This document shows, one piece after another, positions 23,401-36,840 of a stretch of 64,000 bases of DNA. The stretch's first letter is position 1. Each line of letters starts with the position of its first letter. The translations under genes and the position numbers were made by a program. Source of the DNA: Viscum album. Taxonomy: Eukaryota; Streptophyta; Magnoliopsida; Santalales; Viscaceae. The stretch lies in the NCBI GenBank assembly GCA_963277665.1, contig OY728133.1, forward strand, positions 392,721,962-392,785,961, read 5' to 3'. The notes beneath the pieces are model-generated. The model worked only from the letters and a program-made list of their open reading frames with translations, was not told where the DNA came from and searched no databases.

Positions 23401-23570
23401 GATATGGTGAATACTGTATTTATATAATATGTTTACGTATCTAGTCTCCAAGAACACTAAACCTCTACAGTTATAAGTCATGCTTATTTGGGAGATACAT
23501 TAAGTATTTATCAAAAATATGTAATATCTATGTTTTTTATGATTGGGTCACTATAGTTTGTGTTAGATAA
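20403..23570 (+). repeat. Family X copy A, segment 3
   Basis: It resumes the alignment with copy B at about 26890 ('aatataaattttatt') and continues to about 23540-23570 against 29945-29970. Landmarks include the 190-bp repeats, the 'gggtttctc..tctcactttt' block (21687 and 28125), and the 'gataaagaagggtactaa' block (23340 and 29750). Summed with segments 1 and 2 this copy is about 4.74 kb, close to the 4.68 kb of copy B. Short reading frames inside, such as 21279-21494, have no support. Confidence 0.6.
20900..21400 (+). repeat. About 190-bp direct repeats inside family X copy A
   Basis: Three units are marked by 'gtatgtgtggactatcacc'-like and 'gaagtgatgtgattc'-like sequence at about 20945, 21134 and 21325 (spacing 189 and 191 bp). 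Confidence 0.7.
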
Positions 23571-25295
23571 TGGTTTAGTTATTTTGGATTTTAGGATTAG
23601 TGAAATTTGATGAAAATCATCGGGGTAATTTTATGTATAGGATAAAATAATAAAGTTTTCATAATTTAGATATTGTGTGGTTTTCCGAGAAATAAAATCA
23701 TTATCTGGATAATGTAAAGAGGATATGGATATAGCATAGAAGCAGCCAGGGGTAAAAAATCTGAAATAGGAATATTGGCTATTAAATTGATCTTCATTGG
23801 GGAATTATGAGTGGGACTAATACGGAACAATTGGCTAGACACTTTTGGGGGATATGTTTATGTTAATTCATATTTTCTTTATAAAACATTATGATGAATG
23901 ATAATACAGACTCAATGGAGAACTATGATATGCCCTAGTGATATGGGATAAAAATAAAGTGTCACGGGTTGACAAGTATAAGGTTGATCATAATTTTAAA
24001 GTCATTGATTCCTCTTTTGAGGTTTTATGTGATGGGATTTTAAGATGAATAAGGATATTTTGGGATAAATTTATGGGGATACAATCCTTTGGTTTAATAT
24101 TTGTTTTCTGTGCAAAGGTTATTTGATAAATAGTATTTTTTTTATATTTTATACACATAATTTTAAAGTTATTTATAAAGTTTAGGGTTAATATGATCAT
24201 TTATGATGAGGTAATTATGGTTAATTAGGATAAAAGTTTTATTACAATTTTGGGATATATTTTTATTATATAGATAACCATGGGATTGAAATATGATTTT
24301 TTTGACTAAGTGATTAATTTTGTCTTTTAATAAGTAAACTATATTAAGAACATTATACGATTAAGGTTAACATAATTTATTGAATAAATATTGATTTAAT
24401 TTATGGAAGAATATATTATTTTATTGCGGTTTTATGGTGATTCATATTATTTTGGGAAAGGATTAGTATATTTTAAGAAAATATATAATCATTGAATTTA
24501 TGTGTTTTATATATTAAATTATGAGATACTTTATGTTGTTTGGGTATAAATACTAAAGTTGATATTGGAAAATAATATGTGATCAAATATTTCATATTTT
24601 TGGATTTTGACTTTGGTTAGACTTATATTAGAGGAGTCTTAAGGTTAAATATTTATATGGTAGTTTAAATAGAACATTGGTCATTGTTGTTGATGTTTTA
24701 GAGATCAATTTATTATTTACTCATATGAATATTTTTCCATATTAGATATCTTGTTTTAACCATTTTGGTTTTGGTAAATATCTTGAGATAGAAGGAATGA
24801 CCAGTTATTCTTTTAGAGATCTTATTATCCATTAAAATTTAATTTTAGTGTTTCATACATGAAAAAATAATCTTCAATATTCATTTCATTGAGTAACATA
24901 TGATATTGAAGATAAAATGGATCAAATCACAAGAAAAAGATGAAAGTGTTCTCGTGAAATGGAATGAAATCAAGTATGTATGTTATCTCTTACTCTCCAC
25001 CATGATAGTAAATGATTTTCTTAACTCAAGAAAGAGGAAGATGAATATATCAATTCCTATGTGGAACTTATTGGTCAAATATCAAGGTATATTTTTATAA
25101 ATTCATGAGTCTTAAAATGATTCATACATGGTTATATAAATACTTAATTAGTAAATACTTTGTTTCAAAGAAATGATATAGAAATTAGTTATCATGATAG
25201 AATTTATGTCATATTTTATTATTATATTGTGATATATTAATTCTACAAAGTTATAATTAAAATTTTTATGGAATTATTTATTTAAGGGTGTATAA
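23571..25295. other. AT-rich DNA between two family X units
   Basis: It lies between copy A and copy B. If these are the two LTRs of one element, this would be its internal region. No gag-pol motif, convincing primer site or long frame is visible. The sequence just before 25296 ('ttaagggtgtata') could be a decayed polypurine tract. The reading frames 23988-24200 and 24900-25100 are unsupported. Confidence 0.35.
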
Positions 25296-28200
25296 TGTAA
25301 CAACCAAATATTTTATAATAAATTTCTCTTTAAATAAATTTCAATTTTTTGATTTATTGTTTGGAACACAATATCAAGCTTAAAATAAACTATGATATAT
25401 TATAACCTAGATATTAAATTAGCAGTGTAAATAAGAAGAAAAAAATTATTAAGAATATCTCTAAAAGGATTATATAATAAATAATTATTGATTAATTAAT
25501 AATAAATAAGTACTCAATTTTTACTAAATTCATTTTATACATCAAAAAATTATATTTTCTTCAAAAAATGATTTTTATAGCATTTTATGCACATAAATTA
25601 TAATTATTTTCTACCATTTTAAGAAATTTCATTTGAATAAACGAATTTAATTTTTTAAATAATCATGTTAATATTATATTAGGGTAAATTTTTTGTATTT
25701 TTCTCAAATGATTTATTTTTGAGTGAATAGTGAAAAATATAGATTTTTGTAAAACTGTCATTTCTTTTCCTTAAATTATGTAATTTAAAATTCCAATTAT
25801 ATTTTGCATTTTTTTTCAATGTAAAATAAGATCCATTTTATTAAAAATAGTTTAAATAATTCTATATTAATTAACATTATATTTTATTTTTATATAAGTT
25901 CATGTTTAGGCTTAAAAAACATTTTTCAAAAAACATTTTTTCCATTGTGTGTTTATATTAAAATTGATTTTTTTCCACTTATAAAAATTGAATCTTGAAG
26001 ATTTGATTCCATATTTTGATTCCCTATTTTAAAATTTGGTAAATAGTTTCATTTTATTTTTTTCATTATGAATAGAAACTGTGGTAAATATTTTTCTCAT
26101 CAATACGAGTAAAATATGTAAAATAGGGTTTAAAAAATAAGATAAGGTCTCGGCATCAACCAATAACTTACCATTATTTCATTTTATGAGATTAATATTA
26201 CTATATACATAAAAATTCTAATATATAGAATTTTGGTGCCATTTTCCTTTGATAATGGAATTTATATTATTTAAGTTAAGAAAATTACAAAATGTAACTC
26301 TCTTCTTTAATATATCTAATATATTTTCATTGGGATAAAAAGAAATTATGATTATTTATAAAAGGATAATTGTAATATTAATACATTATTATTATTATTC
26401 TAAATTATTTTTAATTTTTAATGACTATATAATTACCTTAAATGCTTATGCAATGCTAATAGTGTGCTTGTGTAAGTAGTAGAAAAATCAAGGTAAATGG
26501 TTTTAAAATTAATATATTTTAAATTAATTAATGTATATAATGAATTTAATAGATAATTCTTAATAATAAATTATGGTAAATATTTTTATATTATAATTCC
26601 ACTGTTCTATTGTGGTCTTTGAAATCAAATTAAATGAATAGTATCAAATATGACTTTAATGATATTTTATGTAAAATAATATTTTATTAAATGATTTAAA
26701 TATAAAAACAATATGTAAAGAAGACATATGGAATGATAAATGGAATAAAATTTCATAAATGTACCATTTGTGAGCCACTTTATAATTTCTATGTAAATTT
26801 ATGACCCAAAAAATCTAAAAAATGTGTTACCATAATTAAGGTAAAAAAAGGTCAACAAAGGTGTTAAACCAAAAAGATGTTTCAAATGAAACCAAAACCA
26901 ATATAAATTTTATTTAGTATTTATATTTACTCCTTATACTCTTTTTCTTCAAATAAATTTCCTTTTGGAGGCATTATACTTGTGAAATTCATTAATTATA
27001 TTTAAATCATTTAGGTATTCCAAGTTTGTCATTTCCCTCATAAAAGGGAAACTCTTGTTCTCCTTTGTTAAATTTTTTTTTGCACAATAGATCATAAATT
27101 TCATACACTAATAAATTAAAGGATTCCTTTCCCACATCATATATCTTTTGGTATCCCTCTAAGATAACTAGTCTTAAGTTTTAAGCTAAAGGAGGTCTCT
27201 CAAACAAGTGGAAATTCTCTTACCCGATTCTTTCAAAGTTTATCTCTTAATATAATTTATAAAACTCATTTTTATCCATACTAAAATTATGAATAAAATA
27301 TTATAAATATACTTATACTTTATTATGATTATTTTACGACCATTTTCCACCTCATTTCCTTCAAATGTCATATGTGTGGACTATCGCCTCCATAAAATGA
27401 TATGATTCATTTTCGGTTATCATATTTCATGGTTATTTATAATTATCAATTTAATTTTTATATACGAAATTTATTACATAATTATCATTAAAAAAATATC
27501 ATATATTATCTACCTTATTACCTTCTCATATTTTTGGAAAAATATAACGTCGTTTGTGCGTATGTGTGGACTACCACCTCCATGAAGCGACGTGATTCGT
27601 TTTTTCATTTAATATTTACATAGATTATAATAAGGATATGTTTAATGAATATATATGATATTTATTATATAATAATGATTCTAAAAAGTTTAATTATTAT
27701 TTAAATTTCCTTCATTCCATTCATCAAAAAGTGGAGACATCACTCTTGTGTGTGTATGGAATACCGTATCCATAAAGAGATGTAGTTCATTTTTCATCAC
27801 CACTTTATAGGAATGGTTATAAAATTGTTTATAATGAATAAATATGATACGTAATAAATGATTAATATTATGTATATTATTATACCATGACCAAGGTGAA
27901 ATAAATAGAACCATTGAACTGAAACACGCATGGAAAATGAACCAGTTTTTACCTAAATGTTCATTTTAGTTAAGAAATTTTGAATAAAAGTATAATAATA
28001 AATTGTAATGGAATGATACAAAGTAATTTATGTATTAATATTTTTTTAATATATGTATAATTAATATATATTTATTATACATTATATTTGAACACTTACA
28101 AGGAAATATGGGACATTGAGTAAGGGTTTCTCATCTCACTTTTAATCTATAATACATATGTCATATTCACCACTTTTTTCATGTGGTGTCTATAATATCC

Positions 28201-29970
28201 ATTTGATATGATATATCATTAATATATTTATATTAATGGTATTTAAATTTTTATATGAATTTATTTCTTTCATTGGGGTTTATGATTCAAAACCTACCAA
28301 AGTGGTAAGATATTAGGTTATAATATCATTTATTTTCAAGATTAACTGTGCTAAATTTCCATTTGGGAAAAATTTATGAATATTACCCTATAAAATTTAT
28401 ATATTTTCTTATTATATGTTTATTTGGGTTTTTTTTATTAGTACCATTTTCCTATCTTTGGTACATAAAATTATCGATAAAATGTTTTTAAAGAAAACAT
28501 GACCTTATTTCCTCTTTGGTTGATGATCTATTTCTTCCATGTCCATACTATTGAAAACATTCATGAATGTTATAACCTATAATTTAAATTTTTTAAATTT
28601 TTTAATTTCACTATCATTTAATTTATTTAAATATATTTTAAAAGTAATATTTTAGAAAAAATTCTAAATAAGCCATTGTATAGTTTTACAAAGGTGTGAA
28701 CATAATGTTTTATTTTAACATATATGGAATGAATGTATTTTCCCACCATCAGAACCAATATTTTTTTTGAATACTCATTTACAAGTTTCCTTGGTTATTT
28801 TCAAAAAAAATTCTCAATATCCTGGAAAGTCTTATTTAAAATTTTATCAAACCAAAAGGATATTTTTATCATGTTTTTAAATAATATATTAAATGTTATT
28901 TTAAAGGTATTTTTCATATATGTAAACATCTCTAAGTATTTTTAAAATTCACTAGGGATATGAAATTATGATACAATATAATTTATTTATTTTTATGTCT
29001 TATGATGATAGTGATTTAAGGATGATTCTATGAAACTCGTTTCTTTCCCAATGTTTACTTATGTTATAATAAAACCTTTATGAAACCTATTTGTTTTACA
29101 TGGTTTATTCTATGATTAAATAATAAAATGTTTATGAAAGCTATTTTATTTACATGGGGCATGATATTAAATAGGTTTTATGATCTTATGGCACACATAT
29201 GTATGGTTTTCATTATGTGATGGGTGGGAACAAAATTATATGGCCCTAAAATTATTTATGTAAATAATTATATCTCATGAGACTATAAGTATTATAATGG
29301 AGAGTAATCATATTTTAGTAAGGGACTATGTCCACTATGGTAGTCTTGGGAGTGAACCTTGACTAAGTAAATGATAAAATGTAGAGTAAACCCAATCCAC
29401 TATGATATCTTTGGTTGTGATCATTGACTAAGGAAATAATTTTCTATTCTTATATATATACCAAAAAATAATTTATTATGCCTATGATATATTCTCATGG
29501 ATCATGAATGATTATTTAGGATTATACACTTTTTTATTGTTTGTCTTTTTTATAGAAAATCCTTATTGCATTATTTATTATTAACGGTTTTTAACTAATT
29601 GGGTTTTATTATTATAAGTTATGATCTTGTTATCATACTATTATTATTATCATATACTCACTACTATTATTTCTTGATATAACCTATGTTTAGCCTTATT
29701 GAGTATATGATCTCAGCCTTTCTTATGTTTTAATTTTTTTCCCTAGGTGATAAAGAAGGGTACTAATTATGATGAGTATACAAGGGCGCCTTATGTAAAT
29801 AAAGATGTTTGAGATGGTGAATATTGTACTTAAATAATATTTTTATGTATCTAGACTCTAAGTACACTAAACCACTATGTTTTTACAGAATTTTTATTTA
29901 AGAGATACATTACTTTTTAATTAAAAATATATAACATCTATGTATGTTATACTTATGTGTCTATAAAACA
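25296..29970 (+). repeat. Family X LTR-like unit, copy B (uninterrupted)
   Basis: This is the reference copy, starting TGTAACAACCAAATATTTT. It is collinear with the three pieces of copy A and so shows where the two copia elements were inserted. The start matches the plant Ty3/gypsy LTR consensus. The end is not sharply defined. No protein-coding content is recognisable along its 4.7 kb. Confidence 0.6.
27350..27800 (+). repeat. About 190-bp direct repeats inside family X copy B
   Basis: Units are marked by 'tatgtgtggacta' or a variant at about 27377, 27567 and 27757, with 190-bp spacing, each followed by a 'gatgtgattcatttt'-like block. Confidence 0.75.
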
Positions 29971-29984
29971 TCCTAATTCCAATA

Positions 29985-32900
29985 TTATTGTGTATTTTGA
30001 ACCACTTCTCAATTACCATAGTTATCTCATGAGATATAAAACTTTATCCAATGTATTGGAGTTTAATATAGGACCCTCTTATTACATAATAATCATCAAT
30101 ACAAATATGTGTCATTAGAACCTGAAAAAAATCATACTTTAAACATCACATAATTAAGAATTATAAAAGAAATGGGTTTTATAAACAACTTTCCTAGAAC
30201 ATTCCAAAATCCATCTATAGAAATAATAATGATGGTTTCATACAAATAACATATCCCAAATATAACATAAGGAACATCAAATGATGTTGAAATAAATGAA
30301 AAAATTCTCTTTTCATATTATTAAATAATTCACTTTGAAAAAATAAAGAAGAAACATCCCATTTTGAAATGCTTGAAAATTCCATAAATTTTTTTAATGA
30401 CATACCTTAATCTTAATAAAACTTCTTAAAATTTATCCTTTAAAATCAAAAATAAAATCTTATAAAAAATTATTAAAGAATGATTCTTTCAAAAAACCTT
30501 TCATTAAGAATATGTAAAACATAAATTAATTCCAACTTAAAAACAAAAACCATTAAAATACATTTTAAAAATAAGAATTAATTTTTAAAATAAATATTTT
30601 AATTTTTAAAAATATAACCATATTTCTATTTCTATTAAAAATCATTAAGATTAAAAATCATTTGGAAACCCATTTTATAACATGCAATTTAATCTTCATA
30701 AAGAAGAATTCTCATAGTAATGAAAGAAACCATACAAGGTTTTTTTTGAAAAAAAATCTACCATAGGCGTAAAATAAAAATTATGAGTAACATTAAAAAT
30801 TAATTTTAATAAAGGAGAAGTGAAAGTTTTTACTTTTAAAAAAAATCTTTAATAATGTATCCTTTAAAATATCTTTTATCAAAATGATTGATTTTAAAAC
30901 ATTCTTTTAATTTTAAAAAATATTAAAATATTTTATTTTCTTTTTAAAATCATTAAGAATCAAAAAAATTTGGAAATCCATTTTAAATCATATAAAGGTT
31001 GAGCATAACAAATCCCTATATGGATTATCATTCAAAAGAAATCCCAATTTGAAAATGAGATGGACAACAAAACCCTTATGAATTTGGAAAACCTTAAACA
31101 AAAATACATTAAAAGATATCACATGAGACAGATCTATAAACCCTTTTATAATCATTAAAAGTATGATAAAAATGTTTCAATGGGACTTATATACATCACA
31201 AAAAATAAAACAAATGGTGCATATGACATAAGTCTCAATGAATGAAAATTGACACTAGAAGCCCTAACGGCTTAAGAAACATTATAATAAAATCCCCTTG
31301 AAAGAGAGGGATTGAAATAGAGAAAAATATTCTAGGTATAAAATATAATTTTATATATAATATATCAAATATGTGGTAAACATACAATTTAAATTAAATT
31401 ATTTTCAAGAAAAACATGACTCAAGAAAGGAAGTTGAGACGAAACATCCTTACCTTAATTATTAGCTTCCAAATATGTTCTTTAACCTCATTTACAGTAG
31501 AAATAATAATATTAATAAAAAAATTATAAACTTATTCATATCTGTAAACATTTTTAATCTTTTTTTATAATATTTTTTTATATATTCATTAGTAAATTAT
31601 CACATATTTAAATTTTAGGATGTTGTAATTTTGTTTCTTTTGCACATGGATTTTTATATCGATGTTAATCATTATTATTTTGATAGAAAATTAACATTTA
31701 ATAGTATATTAATGCTACAATAATATATTTTTCTTTATTATTTTTAAATTTCTACATTAATCCCATTGTATTTTTAATTATAACATATAAAGGTGAAATT
31801 TATAAAAAGCGTGTTTCAGAAAGTTTTGATAAAAAAAGATCAGCATATTGATAATGCAATAAATATTAATATTAGCTTTCAAGAAACATAAACCAAATAA
31901 TATTTGATAATTTTTAATTTTTAGTACCATAATTTTATATCCCATTTTCTTCCATTATAGATATTTATAACCTTTTTCCCTATACGTGGTTAAACTATCC
32001 CAAACAAGAACATGCCATAATCAATGGGTGAGTATGGTTATAAAAATGGTTCTTTTGAAATAAAATAAATACTAAGGAAGTATAATTATACTATTTATAT
32101 TTTATTAAGTTTTTGGATATTATTTTAATAAATTTGGATAAATATGAAATGTCTATATGAAAAATGAAACACACTGCTTCTTAGAGGTAGTAGTCTGCAA
32201 ATACACAGGAGCATAGTTCTCATTTTCCATAAAATTTAAATAAGGAATGAATTGATTTATGATTTTATAATATTAAAAATTATTTAAATATAAGATTTCT
32301 TTATTAAATAACCAATTTTAACAAAACATATACTACAGTTATGAAAAAAAGACTACGTCACTTATAGAGGTGGTAGTCCGCTCGTAACAGAATCGACATT
32401 TTTGTTTTTTGAATAGTTGGGATGAAGGTGTAAAATGATTACAACATAACTATAATAAATTTTATGTATAATTATGACACTATAGTAGTTGATTAAATTT
32501 TTTTATATTGAATTCTTAAAAGTTAGATGAATAAATAAGGGAAAATAAATGAAAAAAGAGTAATTGAGAATTTTACCTTACTCCTTGGAACAGATCCCTT
32601 GCAAAGTGGAATAAAGATTTGAGAAGGGTTATTTGTGGAATAAAAGTACATATAAGAGGTTTATATCATAGTTTAGAAGTTATTTTTATATATTTTGGTT
32701 TGGCATGTGGTGTGAGGATAAGTGGGGGTGGTGATGACTCCTTTTATTAGGAAGAGGAGTATAATTTTTGTAATAATATAAAAGGTAAAGTCAATATTCA
32801 ATGGTCAAGTGGATAAAATAATGGAAATTAATGGAGTGGTTGAGTTATAATTTAGATAAATTCTATAAAATAAATTTTCAGACATTTTCTTCAATTATTT

Positions 32901-33700
32901 TAAATAATTTTAGTCTTATATTTTCCACTTTTACCATTTTTTCTTTTTACCATGGCAACTAATTTTCACCGAATTATTTTATTTTTAACTCCAAAAAACT
33001 AAAATTGATTGTATGGTGTAATTTTCAACTAAATATTCGGAATTATTTTTTTAAAATTAAATTTTTAAAGGTGAGAATAATTAATTTTGATATTAGCACA
33101 CATAACGTGTAAAAACCATCTTTAGATTTTTAGGCTAAAAAAGTACGACTAAGATAAGATTATAAATATTATTTATTTATATGAAATTAATTGGTTTATT
33201 AATAACTAAATAATAATTATGTGTCTTTAAAAGTAATCCAAAACTTAATTATACCTTTTGGATACTTAGTTAAAAGAAACAGTCCAAAAAAAGTTTTTAT
33301 TAAAGTAAAATACAACTTCAGTTTCCAAAATGTTAAGCATGGATTTTATAAATTCAACCATTTATTTTTAAATTATTTATTTTAATTAATAAGTATATAA
33401 TTTTTCTATAAAAAATGTCTCATAAACTTTAAATACTTTATTTTATTGTGATGGTGGCATTAAAGTGACAGTATTTTCAAAATTGGTGTTTTTCACTATT
33501 CACCCCAAAATTCTACCTTTTCATAAAAATATGAAAAATTCATCCTAACATAATTTATAAATGTTGATTTAAAAAATTTATTTATATTTATAAAATTTAA
33601 ATTATAAAATTTATAAATTTATCTTTTAAATTTAAATAGAAAATAAAAAGAAAACTATTTTAATTGAAAATTATTGTTTTTAAGTTTTCTAAATATTATT
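29985..33700 (-). repeat. Family X copy D, inverted and degenerate
   Basis: Reverse-strand landmarks are two 190-bp repeat units (about 32180 and 32360), the 'ttcactattcacccca' block at 33490 (reverse of 25730), and the 'ttaccatggcaacta'-like block at 32950. A segment at about 30600-30700 ('tttggaaacccatttta') is repeated near 30900-30990, suggesting a local duplication of about 310 bp. The copy breaks off near 33700, before its expected end. Confidence 0.5.
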
Positions 33701-36180
33701 TTTGTTGGGGTGGATCCTGAGTGGTATGACTTGTAATACTACATCCAAAATAATATATTTTAAATTCTATAAGTCCCCTTGGGGGATTTTTTATGTTGAT
33801 GTTAATGAAGGCATTGACATTAGGGGTAGTGACACAGACATGATGCGGGCAGTGACGTGGGCCTAATGCAGCCACGATGCAGGCAGTGACGCTGGTAGGT
33901 AGAGATGCATCCATGATGTAGGAAAAATTTTATGGGGTATACAAGATATGAAATGGGTCTCCCTCTACCCTTATAGAAATATTTATTTACTTTTATAATA
34001 AAAATATGCTTCACCCCTAACTTTTTTAAAAAAATGATCTTAATTTTATTTCATATCAATTTATAATTTAAATAATGTCAATATTGTTGTAATTGTGGGC
34101 TCCCTAGACCCAAATTAAACAACAATTTTCAATTACCATATCATGTATAACTTATTTATTCTTTATGTACACTTAACATAATAGTTTTTATATTTATACA
34201 TCCACTATTTATATGGTAGTTTACATATATTATTTATTGTATCAAAAGGTTATATCAGTTCTCAGGCTATAATGATAACCACAAGATACAATAAAATTAA
34301 TCTTAAACATATGTCATTTTGTATAAATATATCATGCTGACTAGATATAGAATATGGTTAAGTATTATGTGATAGAGGCTCATAAACATTGAAATTTCTT
34401 CTCATGAAGTTCTCAATTAGTGATCTCAAGTAGATGGGATCATGAGGACTGAGCTACCAATAGGAAGTGATATCTCAGACCCAGTTGACTCAGATGGTAC
34501 TAAATTTAGTAAATCCATGGAAATTATTGAATAAGGTAATTCTCTCCAGTTATATTATTAAAAAATAATTCAATGAAAGATGATGACACCAATTGGCCAT
34601 CCTTCTTTATGAGATATCATGATACAAAGAGATTATATTACACAGTGTGTGTTTATAAGAAGGTTTTCATTACTAAAACTACTCTCTATCTCTTTAGGGG
34701 TATTGATGAGTTGATAAAATTTACTCATGGTCTTTTAATAGTATTCACTTCTATCGAGATAAGAGTTTATAGGGTCACACCCCAAGCATTTTTAAAAGTA
34801 TTCCCTATACTAATGAATTAGATTTGGGGAAATGGTGGGCCCCACTATGGGGTCTGGGATATCTTCGAGGATATATGATCACAAGGAATAAATAAATTCC
34901 TATTATTAGAGTTTAGAATAATTAGTATTTAATTTATTCATTAAATTTAATTATAATTATTAATGTAAATACATGGAAAATATTGTAAAGATGGCTATTA
35001 TTTTAATATTTGAGGTTAATTTAATATATGTAGGAATTAAGATTCAAGATAATAGCCCAGTTTTATCACGTAATATATTTATTATATTAAAATTATGTGA
35101 TAAAAATATATATGATATTTTGTAATCATTAAATCAGTCATAAGATGTTGTTTATAGTGAGTAAAAATATTTGAGGGATGGGGACCCTTTTTTGGGTATT
35201 TAAATATATCACTATATAAAGGATAAGAGGATCACACATGGAATAATATTCATCACATTGTGGATGAAACCCTCTATCTTCTATACCACTTCCTAGAAAG
35301 AGAATCAAATGATATGAGCTCCTTATTGACGTTCTTCTTCATGGAATAGTGGATCATCACTATGATGGTCATAGAGATGCTAAAGGTGTCCTCAGATTTC
35401 AACACTATCACCCAAAATTTGATGATATACACTATTTTGGAATTTCAATGAATGTCTGGATGATTTAGAGGGATTAGAACATATATTCATCGAGCAATTA
35501 TCATCAGTGATTAGTGGATATCAAGTGTGGGTTTAGATCAAAAGTGGTAATTCTTACTTTTATGTTTGTTCTTGAAAACATCATATTGTATCCTCAGGCC
35601 TTTACTGATTCTATGCATTATCGGTGATGATATCGTGACATCAATTTCCACTGAAATTTTTAAATCCTGAGACCATATTATTCTCCTATGTTCCCTGATA
35701 CCAATAATTAGTATCAGTAGAATGGCGTGAATTTTCAGGGCAAAAAAATTAATTTTCCTCAAATTTGAGTAGATTGATTCATTTCAATCCCAAAAAAATA
35801 AATGTGTGTAGATCCGATTTTATATAGAATATTTATTCCCTCTAATAAATTTAATTTAGATCACAACTGATTTTTCTAGTATTAAAACTTGATGAATGAT
35901 ATATATATTTATCTCAAGTGATTTTGTTTGATTTCACCTAGAATTTTAGTGGAAAGAATTGTTTCGTCTGGTATTTGACATTCTGAGGGACTGAATTCAT
36001 CTATCCAATTTGTTTTTATTCTAGATTGACCGAGAATTATAATAAAAACAAAATCCTGAATAAATATTCATTTTGAAAATTTCAATAAAAACAAATTTAA
36101 TTAAAAAATACACCATGTGGGTAGGTAGTGTGACTTGTAAAAGACAAAGTCAATTTTTTTTTAAAAGAATGATGTCTTCT
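33701..36180 (+). other. Unclassified LTR-like transposon debris
   Basis: The segment interrupts family X similarity and has a slightly higher GC content. It contains two 'cgatgcaggcagtgacg' motifs 36 bp apart (33839, 33875). A block at 34340-34910 has the texture of a plant LTR, with 'ggtgggccccactatgg' and 'ttcgaggatatatgatcac'. It is followed by a TATATAAAGG box at 35213-35222. I could not find the mate LTR, termini, primer site or coding sequence, so it may be a solo LTR. The 34573-34821 reading frame is unsupported. Confidence 0.3.
35213..35222 (+). promoter_or_regulatory. Possible TATA box of a solo LTR
   Basis: TATATAAAGG lies downstream of the LTR-like block and upstream of a relatively GC-richer stretch. 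In AT-rich DNA a TATA motif alone is weak evidence. Confidence 0.25.
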
Positions 36181-36189
36181 TAACCCCCA

Positions 36190-36840
36190 TGTTTTACCTA
36201 AAAAATGAATAATAATGGCTTCTTTATGAATCCACTATCATTTTTTCTCTCTTGGATGTCAAGGATTCCATGTGTATCCATCACTATCATTGTTTCCCTC
36301 CCTCAAGCTTGTTGTCCCAACACCATAAACCTCTAGTCGGCCCTAATATTTTTCCATTCCATTCACCAGAAACCTACACAACCTCCTCTAATAATTGTGG
36401 CCCAAACCATTTTTTCCTCTAATGTCATCGTCTAATCCACTACCAGGCTTAGCCTCTTTGGATGTCGGCCTTAGGTTTCACCACCTCACTATACCACCAC
36501 GTCGAGCCCAACTACTGCATCAGATACTGCCTGGTCAATCACAACTTCCACGCCTACCTGATTTTCCCCTACCCATATCGGGTGACCCATGAATTAATTA
36601 GATTAGTTCAACCTAGGATGGTTTACATTCGGTATTCCCAACTTGGAACAAGTCAGGGTGGGTAATCCCTACTCAGAACGGGTCAGGTTGGGTATGACTG
36701 ACCTAGAATGGGTCAGAGTGAATTAGCCCAACCTAGAACTACACTACATGGGGTGTACCCATCCTAGAACAGGCCCAAGTTGGTCTTCCTAACCCTCAAT
36801 AGGACTTGGCATGGTTTTATAGACCATGAAATTTTTTTGA
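36190..36840. repeat. GC-richer LTR-like fragment with short tandem repeats
   Basis: At 36600-36740 about four imperfect units of roughly 35 bp contain 'cctagaacgggtcaggttg'. The 'gggtcaggttggg' motif, in reverse complement, resembles the CCGAC-rich stretch in the gypsy LTR at 48424-48466, so this may be a fragment of a related LTR. The overlapping reading frames 36395-36665 are not convincing proteins. Confidence 0.35.

Noticed and set aside
34573..34821. 82-codon frame that looks protein-like
   Set aside because: It sits in an LTR-like block, has no recognised motif, and shows no neighbouring coding sequence or splice context that I can support.
36395..36665. Proline-rich frames of 65-67 codons
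   Set aside because: Two overlapping frames in a GC-richer repeat fragment with tandem units and no domain or homologous block.
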